Source: Desulfobacteraceae bacterium
GTDB lineage: Bacteria; Desulfobacterota; Desulfobulbia; Desulfobulbales; Desulfobulbaceae
Direction of reading: 5' to 3'
Assembly: GCA_022837185.1 (NCBI GenBank)
Contig: JALHJD010000181.1
Coordinates: 1-6,267, forward strand
DNA length: 6,267 bases
A program made the translations under genes and the position numbers. Positions 1 through 5,721 of the stretch are shown here, piece by piece (positions within the stretch are counted from its first letter, which is position 1; each line of letters opens with the position of its first letter). Below the pieces are notes generated by a model. It worked only from the letters and a program-made list of their open reading frames with translations. It made no database searches and was not told where the DNA came from.

Positions 1-3
1 TTT

Positions 4-34
4 ATGACAGGTGTATATTTCAATATTTTATGAT
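4..34 (+). promoter_or_regulatory. weak candidate sigma-70 promoter
   Basis: ATGACA (4-9) and TATGAT (29-34) each match the -35 and -10 consensus at five of six positions, but the 19 bp spacer is long. Transcription would begin near 41, leaving almost no leader before the TTG at 52. AT-rich DNA yields such matches by chance, so this is only a candidate. Confidence 0.15.
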
Positions 35-51
35 AAAAATCAACATGTTAA

Positions 52-720
52 TTGCTATTTTCGGCCAAAAATGCTGTTGGTTCGTCACGGATTAAGGTAG
101 TTAATGACCAGCATCTCCATGTACTTGAAATTGGTTCGCGCATCATCCCACCGAAAAAAAATGGACTTCGTTCAATTTTTTCTCAAGCGGGATCCTATAC
201 AGGATTTGATTATCATCTTGATTCGAACACAGATGTTGTCGGTGATGCGCATAGACTGAGTTCTTATTTTAATGGCAGAAAATTTGATGCTGTATTTTCC
301 ATAGCCGTTTTCGAACATCTTGCCATGCCTTGGGTTGTAGCTATGGAAATAAACAAAATTTTGAATATAGGTGGAATTTCATGTCATCAAACTCCTTTTG
401 CTTGGCCCGCACATGAACGCCCCTGGGATTTTTGGCGATATTCCGATGAAGGATTAAAAGTGCTCTTTTCCAATGCTTTAGGATTCGAAACAATTAATGC
501 AGGTATGTCCAATCCATTGAGGATGTATTTTGATAAACCAATCGCAGGTCGTGAACGTTTTCCCTTGGTGCCCTGTTTTGGCTGTTCCAGCATTCTCTCC
601 AAAAAGACCTCTGAACTGGAGCCAGAAAAATTTAGATGGAATATCAATTTAGAAGAAGTCTTGGGTTCTGAAAGTCATTATCCCCAAATAAATGTTCAAA
701 ACCGCAAATCGGCAAACTGA
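52..720 (+). CDS. class I SAM-dependent methyltransferase, low GC, start uncertain (possibly N-terminally truncated)
   Basis: The product is 222 residues from a TTG start. Motif I (VLEIGSR, residues 24-30) is the glycine-containing loop that binds S-adenosylmethionine. An acidic GDAHRL stretch (64-69) and FDAVFSIAVFEHL (78-90) follow, matching the post-I and motif II/III region of Methyltransf_11-type enzymes. The block TPFAWPAHERPWDFWRYS (114-131) is typical of methyltransferases found in polysaccharide clusters, so a sugar or glycan substrate in the cytoplasm is a reasonable inference. Motif I normally lies further from the N-terminus, no Shine-Dalgarno sequence precedes the TTG, and a stop codon (49-51) abuts it in frame. 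The real start may therefore be lost or frameshifted. GC is about 40%, against over 60% for its neighbours, which suggests separate acquisition. Its 3' end overlaps the convergent sulfotransferase gene by 25 bp. The fold is clear; the start and the substrate are not. Confidence 0.8.
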   Translation: MLFSAKNAVGSSRIKVVNDQHLHVLEIGSRIIPPKKNGLRSIFSQAGSYTGFDYHLDSNTDVVGDAHRLSSYFNGRKFDAVFSIAVFEHLAMPWVVAMEINKILNIGGISCHQTPFAWPAHERPWDFWRYSDEGLKVLFSNALGFETINAGMSNPLRMYFDKPIAGRERFPLVPCFGCSSILSKKTSELEPEKFRWNINLEEVLGSESHYPQINVQNRKSAN

Positions 721-1496
721 TTTCGCAGGCGATTCAACTGTGCGGTTTCCACTTCAGAAAGCGGCTCGGGTGGCGCGGATTTCTTGCTGCTGTACTTCTG
801 AATTTTCGCCATGCCGAAGGCGCCGTATTCATCCCTGTACACCAACCCGATTATGGTGAATATCTCCCTCAGGCGGTTATGCGGGTCATTGCATAACGCT
901 TCATAGCCGATCCGGTGGATTCGGCCCCGATGCCGCTGCAGGGCCCGGCGCAGGCCGTTATTGTATTTCTCGAAGTTCCGGCTGAAATCCTCCAGGGAGG
1001 AATTTCTTCTTTTGTGCGACCGCCACAGACTTTCGACCTCCTTTTCAATGACGAGGCAGGGGACAAAATCCGGCAGCTTGTCCAGTACCGAATCGAGGCG
1101 GGATAAATACCTCGGGGTCTTGTCGCAGATCTGCTGCGGCCGGGTGTGATCAAACACCGGCGAATAGCGCAGCAGTTTGCGGTACGCCTCCTCCCAGGTC
1201 CGCGACGCGCAGATCGATGCCATGTGCTTGGCGCTGACCCCCCACTGATGCCTGGCTACGGGCTCCTGCATCCATTCGTACCAGGGATGGATGCCGGTGA
1301 AATCCCGCGGGCTGTCCGCCAGCAGGAAGCCGCATTCGAACCCGGCGTCAAGACGCGGATCCTGTTTCAGCAACAGGGACAGCAGGGTTGTGCCGGAGTG
1401 TTCCATGCCGGTTACGACCACCCTGACCGGAAAGGTATCGATGGATTTCCTGCGCAACCAGGGAAAATTCGCCGCTATTTTGCCAAAAGAATTCAT
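696..1496 (-). CDS. PAPS-dependent sulfotransferase family protein
   Basis: The product is 266 residues and probably transfers sulfate from PAPS to a sugar or other acceptor. VVVTGMEHSGTTLLSLLLKQ (27-45 region) is the P-loop-like 5'-phosphosulfate-binding motif, with SGTT at 34-37. CDKTPRYL (124-131) fits the Sulfotransfer_3-type fold. The strand PCLVIEKEVESLWRSHKRR (146-164) occupies the place of the 3'-phosphate-binding segment, but the usual RDP is EKE here, so the canonical arginine is absent; the serine in LWRS (160) is present. The start was placed at the ATG that overlaps the upstream gene's TGA as ATGA (1493-1496). The frame stays open to 1589, but those extra 31 residues only shadow the upstream gene and precede a natural N-terminus. 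The gene is the last of the minus-strand operon. The family call is firm, the acceptor is unknown, and the altered site leaves activity to be tested. Confidence 0.85.
   Translation of the reverse strand: MNSFGKIAANFPWLRRKSIDTFPVRVVVTGMEHSGTTLLSLLLKQDPRLDAGFECGFLLADSPRDFTGIHPWYEWMQEPVARHQWGVSAKHMASICASRTWEEAYRKLLRYSPVFDHTRPQQICDKTPRYLSRLDSVLDKLPDFVPCLVIEKEVESLWRSHKRRNSSLEDFSRNFEKYNNGLRRALQRHRGRIHRIGYEALCNDPHNRLREIFTIIGLVYRDEYGAFGMAKIQKYSSKKSAPPEPLSEVETAQLNRLRNQFADLRF
699..748. terminator. imperfect inverted repeat at the convergent gene junction, possible terminator
   Basis: AAACCGCA (699-706) pairs with TGCGGTTT (741-748), and the adjoining AATCG (707-711) pairs with CGATT (730-734). This gives a 13 bp stem interrupted by a 6-nt bulge (735-740) and closed by an 18-nt loop (712-729). 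It lies across the 3' end of the plus-strand methyltransferase gene and the last codons of the minus-strand sulfotransferase gene, where a terminator would be expected. No strong T tract follows on the plus strand. On the minus strand the stem is followed by a moderately T-rich stretch. The arms are seen directly; the terminator role is inferred. Confidence 0.3.
1493..1496 (-). other. ATGA stop/start overlap (translational coupling)
   Basis: Read on the minus strand, the bases at 1496-1493 are ATGA. The ATG starts the sulfotransferase and the TGA ends the HAD-domain protein. This arrangement usually couples translation of the two products. It fixes the sulfotransferase start, since only a weak purine-rich GGAACGA lies upstream. 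Confidence 0.8.
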
Positions 1497-3544
1497 GGCT
1501 TGCTGTCGTTCCGGGCAAGGCCGGCAAGCCGTCTTTTGAGGGTGCCCAGCTGATGGAACAGGCCGTAATACCTGGATCTGAGCAGGCATTGCGGCCAGCC
1601 GCTCCGTTCCAGGTCGTCCAGGAACCGCTGGCGCCGCGCCGATGAGACGTGGGTCAGCAGCCGATCACCGAGCCTGAACGTACTCTCTTTGGGCAGAATG
1701 GTCCGGGCCATGCCGAAGGTGTCATCCTGGCGGAAGGCATTGAACGCCCGGCACATGACCATGGGCGGGTTCGTGATGAACCGTTCGGTAAGAGCGGCCG
1801 CCCCGGTGCGCAATTCCCCGATGCTGATGCCGTGCCGCGCAACTCTCCGGCAGACCCGGTCCGTCCCTTCCAGAACACCTTCCTGGAAATACTGCATCCA
1901 TTCATGGTGAAAGCGGTCCTCTTCCGGGTCCTGCCGGAATACAGTTGTCACCTTTCCCGCCTTATCCCGCTGGTACCCGGCGGCGCTGCCGCCTGCGCTG
2001 AAGCAAAGCATCTCCAGGGGCATCACATAGCGCAGCATGACATGCTCATCCCCCTTGTTTGCATCGGCCATGAAGGCGTGTTTTACCGTGTTGGCCGGCT
2101 GGGGGTTGAAGAATTTCTGCAGGCCGAGATAACAGCCCTCAATCCTCACCCTGGAAAAAATCAGGGCCAGGTTGTCCTGAATGGTCCCGCGCCAGCCGAT
2201 GTCGACAATGCAGGCCTTGCCGCCCTCGCCGAAACCGTGGTCACGAAAGAATTCCAGCAGATTCTCCCTCTTTTCCGCATAATCGGCCCGCAACCGTTCC
2301 AGAAAATCAGGGTTGGCCAGGAGGCCCGAAAAACGTTCGTCCCGCCACGGATCGCTGATCATTTCCTCCGGATCGATGCCCTGGCCGATGACCAGGGGCA
2401 GGTAGCGCGCGCTGTCCACGCCCAGTGATTGGAGGAACGAGGTAACCGACTGGGTGTGATACTGGGACCAGAGACGCATCATCTCCGGGGGGGTCAGGTC
2501 CCGCAGGGAGGGGAAAAAACTCGCCAGCCGGCTCACCGGCAGCATCCGGCCTTCAACGAGCGGCATGCCATAGAGGCGGTGGCGCTGCACCTGCTCGAAA
2601 ACCCGGAGAAAAAACCTGCCTTCGCGGGTGAAAAAATGAACCGTTTCATGCCCGCCCCGGGCGCAGATCTCCTGGATGTGCAGCGCAAAGCCTGCAAAAA
2701 GCGGGCTCATGTGCTGCCCGAAAGAGCGGAGCTGCTCCTGCCTGGCGTGCCTCCCGGCAAGGACCGGAGATTTTTCGCCTCCTCCGCTCAACAATGCCGC
2801 GGCGGCATGCGGGGCGGCCTTCTGCCTGAGGGAGAAGAACTCCTCGTTTCGCCGACGCTCGTCGCGGCCTTTGGTGCCGACAAAGTGATAGGCCCGCAGG
2901 CCGCTTTTTTCCGCCATCTCCACATCTGTCCGCGGATTGTCCCCGATGTGCAGGATCAATTCCGGCTCCACCCCGAGGCTTTCGCAAACATGCAGGAAGA
3001 GGCGGCCGCTGCGCTTGTTCAGGGAGCAGTCGCAGGACAGGAAGAAGGTGTCCACCGGCCGGGGAAAGGAGTGGGCCTCAAGGATAGCTGCGATCTTGCC
3101 GGCGGACATGTAAAAATCCGAGACAATGTGCAGTTTCTCAAAGCTGAGGGAACCGAGCAGCGCGACCAGGTCCTCGTCCAACCAGGTCACGGCGATTTCC
3201 TGTTCGATCTCGCCCCGGACGAGGATGTCGGTCAGGGCGGTCAGCTCCTCCTGTTCAACCGGCCTGCCCGCCGCGTCAAGAATGCAGGCGGAAAGGACCT
3301 CTTCAATTTCATACTCGTCGTCAAGCCCCAGGCGGACGCGGCGCGTTCCTATATCCGCCTCAATCCTGCGCCTGCGCTGCAGCAGTTCCATGGTCCCCGG
3401 CGGCTCCCCGATCAGGTGCGCATCGAGGAGGTGCAGCATGCGCTGGGCGGTATGGAGCTTGACCTCGTCCGGATGGCACCTTCGGCGGAGCACGGTGTCC
3501 CAGAGATCAAGGCTGAGGTGAGGGGTTTTGTCGGGTCTGACCAT
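1493..3544 (-). CDS. two-part HAD-superfamily hydrolase of the COG5610 type, function unknown
   Basis: The product is 683 residues. Residues about 8-225 form a HAD hydrolase domain. Motif I is LSLDLWDTV with the predicted nucleophile D13. Motif II is VSDFYMS (S142). Motif III is the lysine of LNKRSGRLF (K177). Motif IV is HIGDNPRTDVEMA (199-211). The position two after the nucleophile is Trp, not the acid/base Asp of classic HAD phosphatases. Residues about 275-525 resemble the second domain of large HAD proteins in polysaccharide clusters: VHFFTREGRFF (302-312), CIVDIGWRGTIQ (445-456), GCYLGL (470-475) and PLEMLCFSAGG (509-519). The C-terminus ends in a basic stretch. No membrane segment or signal peptide is visible, so it is probably cytoplasmic. 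It starts 7 bp after the GT2 stop and overlaps the sulfotransferase, so it belongs to the operon. A phosphatase acting on a sugar phosphate or glycan is possible but unproven. Confidence 0.85.
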   Translation of the reverse strand: MVRPDKTPHLSLDLWDTVLRRRCHPDEVKLHTAQRMLHLLDAHLIGEPPGTMELLQRRRRIEADIGTRRVRLGLDDEYEIEEVLSACILDAAGRPVEQEELTALTDILVRGEIEQEIAVTWLDEDLVALLGSLSFEKLHIVSDFYMSAGKIAAILEAHSFPRPVDTFFLSCDCSLNKRSGRLFLHVCESLGVEPELILHIGDNPRTDVEMAEKSGLRAYHFVGTKGRDERRRNEEFFSLRQKAAPHAAAALLSGGGEKSPVLAGRHARQEQLRSFGQHMSPLFAGFALHIQEICARGGHETVHFFTREGRFFLRVFEQVQRHRLYGMPLVEGRMLPVSRLASFFPSLRDLTPPEMMRLWSQYHTQSVTSFLQSLGVDSARYLPLVIGQGIDPEEMISDPWRDERFSGLLANPDFLERLRADYAEKRENLLEFFRDHGFGEGGKACIVDIGWRGTIQDNLALIFSRVRIEGCYLGLQKFFNPQPANTVKHAFMADANKGDEHVMLRYVMPLEMLCFSAGGSAAGYQRDKAGKVTTVFRQDPEEDRFHHEWMQYFQEGVLEGTDRVCRRVARHGISIGELRTGAAALTERFITNPPMVMCRAFNAFRQDDTFGMARTILPKESTFRLGDRLLTHVSSARRQRFLDDLERSGWPQCLLRSRYYGLFHQLGTLKRRLAGLARNDSKP

Positions 3545-3551
3545 TGCGGCC

Positions 3552-4421
3552 CTAAGCGGGAAAAATTTTTTTCAGGGTCCGGCCCACCCGCCTGCAGATC
3601 CCTGCCGCAGGGCCATTGTCGTCCGGGTTTGTCCCGGCCAGCCCCTGGCTGAGCATGGCGTTTTCCCGCTGCAGGCGGCGGACCTCCTCATCCCTGGCCA
3701 GCAGCAGGGCAATCAGGTTGCGTTCATAGAATTCCCGATTGTTGCGGATGAGCTGCTCCAGCAGCCGCGGCCGCTCCGCATCGGCCCTGGTCACCATGGA
3801 CTGCTCCTTCCGGCGGTAGTAGATAAGCTCCTCCTCCAGGCAGAACCACTGGTAGCCCCGGTGGAGCATCTTGATCCAGAAATCCCAGTCCTCGTAGCCC
3901 AGGGTCATGGATTCGTCAAAACCGCCGATCTCCTCCCAGCATTTTCGCCGGAACATGGTGGCCGACTGGATGTTGTTGCGGAGTCCCTGCATGGAGGAGA
4001 CAAAGCCTTCACAATTGTGGCCCATGGTTTTCCACAGGATGTGGCTGCTGCCGAAAAAACGGACCCAGGCCGGCACGGCCCCGTACCGCATCTCCTGGTC
4101 GGAATCGAGGACAGCCGCGGCCCTGGCGAAATACTCGGGATGATACTTGTCATCCGCATCCAGGCAGCAAATGTACTCGCCGGCAGCGGCCCTGATCCCG
4201 GTGTTCCTGGCCGCCGGCAGCCCGCGGTTGGCGGTCTGCAACACCCGGCAGCCGGGCCGGTCGTACGCGGCCAGGAGGTCGTTGGTGTCCGGGTCGGTGG
4301 AGCCGTCATTGACGATGACTATCTCGACGGGTCGGCGGCTCTGGGCAAGGACGCTGTCCACCGCCTCGTCAAGATACCCGCCCTGGTTATAGCAGGGAAT
4401 CACTACGCTGATCTGTTTCAT
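3552..4421 (-). CDS. GT2-family glycosyltransferase (GT-A fold) with C-terminal coiled coil
   Basis: The product is 289 residues and is predicted to transfer a sugar from a nucleotide-sugar donor during glycan assembly at the cytoplasmic side. The N-terminus ISVVIPCYNQGGYLDEAVDSV (4-24), with VNDGSTD (37-43), is the standard GT2 nucleotide-binding start. ANRGLPAARNTGI (64-76) leads to LDADD (87-91), the metal-binding DxD motif. GGFDESMTLGYEDWDFW (166-182) contains the ED pair that usually supplies the catalytic base. Residues about 215-260 are charged and heptad-like, probably a coiled coil. The last 14 residues are basic (CRRVGRTLKK). There is no transmembrane helix. The ATG at 4421 follows GGGAAAGAG, a reasonable ribosome binding site, 25 bp after the GT4 stop. 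The donor and acceptor sugars cannot be read from sequence. Confidence 0.93.
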   Translation of the reverse strand: MKQISVVIPCYNQGGYLDEAVDSVLAQSRRPVEIVIVNDGSTDPDTNDLLAAYDRPGCRVLQTANRGLPAARNTGIRAAAGEYICCLDADDKYHPEYFARAAAVLDSDQEMRYGAVPAWVRFFGSSHILWKTMGHNCEGFVSSMQGLRNNIQSATMFRRKCWEEIGGFDESMTLGYEDWDFWIKMLHRGYQWFCLEEELIYYRRKEQSMVTRADAERPRLLEQLIRNNREFYERNLIALLLARDEEVRRLQRENAMLSQGLAGTNPDDNGPAAGICRRVGRTLKKIFPA

Positions 4422-4446
4422 CTCTTTCCCGGGTCATTTTCCGGCA

Positions 4447-5658
4447 TCAATAATACCCTTTCCACATCACTTTCAAAACCCGGCCGATGCGGTTTCGGCA
4501 CAGGCGCCGGTACAGGCTCATTGCCCGGGGAGGCGGCTGCTCCTCACCCTCGCCGGCCGGCGGCGGGACAGGCGGCAGGGGGAGATCGGCGGAAAAAGGG
4601 GCCGCGGTGTACAGGGGGGCAATCTCCTTTTCCTTGATCTGCTCCCCGGCCAGGATGCGCTCCACCTTGTCGGCGAACTGCTCGAACTCCAGGGCCGCGG
4701 GCCGGTTCCGCATGCTTTCCAGGCCGCGCCGGCGCATCGTCTCCCTCAGGTCCGGCGACCGCAGGATCTCGATGATCGCCCCGGCCAGGGACGAAGGATT
4801 GCGCTCGGCCAGCAGAACCGCCTGATCGGGCAGATCGTGGATGGTGTTGTCGCCGTGAAAATCCACCGCCGGCAGTCCGGCGGCCATCATCTCAAAGGGA
4901 ATCCGGGACGGGTTGGAGGAGCTGAGGCACAGGCCCGCCGTGCAGCGGTTGTAGAGGAGATTGCACTCCTCCCGGCTCAGAATGCCGAGATGAACATGGT
5001 CAAAGGAATAGCCCGGCGCCTCCGGACTGCCGTAGGTATAGATGGTCACCTCGGGACAGTGATGCTTGACGATGGCCAGCGCATCCCCGCCGATGGCCGG
5101 GCAGCGCCTGGGCTTCTCCGGCTGGTGGACGAAGCAGACCGCCTGTTCCTGGACGGCGGCATCAATGGGAAAATAGGTTTCCGCGTCGGCGGTGAATTCA
5201 AAAAAATCCGCCCTGGCGCCATACCGCTCCCGGAGCAGGCGGGCCAGCCAGCGGCCGATGGTGATGGGAATCAGACCCTGCCGGTAGGAATTTTCCGCCC
5301 GGATATACAGGTCGCCCATGGGATTGAAGCACGGCTCGAAGTCCTGGACAAAATAGATCTTGTGCGCCGCCGCCACCTCCCGGGCCGCCACCTCCGCGGT
5401 CCACCAGGCGGTGGCCACCGCAAGGTCGACCCGGCCGGGAACCGCGCACCCCCGGTGGATTTGGGCCGGACAGGGCCCGAACTGCTCCACTGCTTCCCGC
5501 AGGGCCTGTTCCCCCATGTTCCGCTGCCTGTCCTCGCCGATATGGACATGGCATTGATGCCCCCTCTCCGCGAGGTGCCGGATGTGGGAGAAAATGGTGC
5601 GGTGGCCGCCGGAACCGGGGATGGGATAGGGGACCAGCCAGGCAATGCTCCTTGTCAT
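4447..5658 (-). CDS. WsaF-like GT4-family glycosyltransferase
   Basis: The product is 403 residues. It resembles WsaF, the rhamnan-chain rhamnosyltransferase of Geobacillus S-layer glycan synthesis. The N-terminal half has IAWLVPYPIPGSGGHRTIF (5-23), a glycine-rich loop, and YFVQDFEPCFNPMGDLYIRAENSY (102-125), close to the QDxEPxFxPxxxxxxxAExxY block of WsaF-type proteins. The C-terminal Rossmann half has VTIYTYGS (204-211), HLGILSREECNLLYNRCTAGLCLS (223-246) and PFEMMAAGLPAVDF (254-267), the usual GT4 donor-binding region. A Pro/Glu-rich linker (359-378) joins a basic tail (379-403). I chose the ATG at 5658 over the in-frame TTG at 5697 because a purine-rich site directly precedes it and the family N-terminus begins there. 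A rhamnan-type polymer is a plausible product, but donor specificity in this family varies. Confidence 0.88.
   Translation of the reverse strand: MTRSIAWLVPYPIPGSGGHRTIFSHIRHLAERGHQCHVHIGEDRQRNMGEQALREAVEQFGPCPAQIHRGCAVPGRVDLAVATAWWTAEVAAREVAAAHKIYFVQDFEPCFNPMGDLYIRAENSYRQGLIPITIGRWLARLLRERYGARADFFEFTADAETYFPIDAAVQEQAVCFVHQPEKPRRCPAIGGDALAIVKHHCPEVTIYTYGSPEAPGYSFDHVHLGILSREECNLLYNRCTAGLCLSSSNPSRIPFEMMAAGLPAVDFHGDNTIHDLPDQAVLLAERNPSSLAGAIIEILRSPDLRETMRRRGLESMRNRPAALEFEQFADKVERILAGEQIKEKEIAPLYTAAPFSADLPLPPVPPPAGEGEEQPPPRAMSLYRRLCRNRIGRVLKVMWKGYY
5369..5398 (-). repeat. 15-bp in-frame tandem duplication within the GT4 gene
   Basis: The 12-mer GCCGCCACCTCC occurs at 5369-5380 and again at 5384-5395, a 15-bp period equal to five codons. 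It encodes the EVAAR/EVAAA repeat at about residues 89-98, in a helix between the conserved blocks. It probably arose by slippage in GC-rich sequence and leaves the frame intact. Confidence 0.6.
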
Positions 5659-5674
5659 GCTCTCTCGCTCTTCG
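5659..5674 (-). promoter_or_regulatory. ribosome binding site of the GT4 gene
   Basis: Read on the minus strand, a purine-rich run GAAGAGCGAGAGAG precedes the ATG at 5658 by one to two bases. The match to AGGAGG is only partial (GAGAG core) and close to the start codon, but it favours this ATG over the upstream TTG at 5697, which has no comparable site. Confidence 0.5.
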
Positions 5675-5721
5675 TCTGTAATGGTTTGTCCGGCCAATTC
5701 AAGTCGTCTCTGTCCAGGTGG
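5659..5721 (-). other. 63-bp intergenic gap between peptidase and GT4 genes
   Basis: No hairpin with a T tract and no convincing -35/-10 pair is visible. The peptidase transcript may therefore read into the glycan operon. A weak promoter cannot be excluded by eye. Confidence 0.4.

Noticed and set aside
1497..1589. N-terminal extension of the sulfotransferase by 31 codons
   Set aside because: It lies wholly within the upstream gene, encodes no family-like sequence, and the ATGA overlap at 1493-1496 gives a better start.
1649..2428. Plus-strand open frame of 259 codons opposite the C-terminal half of the HAD protein
   Set aside because: It has the same antisense bias. It begins and ends inside conserved coding sequence with no ribosome binding site or homologous motif.
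2429..3652. Plus-strand open frame of 407 codons antisense to the HAD-protein gene
   Set aside because: It is a stop-free shadow of GC-rich coding sequence. Its translation is low in complexity and has no recognisable motif, whereas the opposite strand has clear HAD motifs.
3528..4637. Plus-strand open frame of 369 codons antisense to the GT2 gene
   Set aside because: The GT2 frame on the minus strand has all its expected motifs. The antisense product has none.
5659..5697. 13-codon N-terminal extension of the GT4 protein from a TTG
   Set aside because: TTG is a rarer start, lacks a ribosome binding site, and the conserved family N-terminus begins just after the ATG at 5658.
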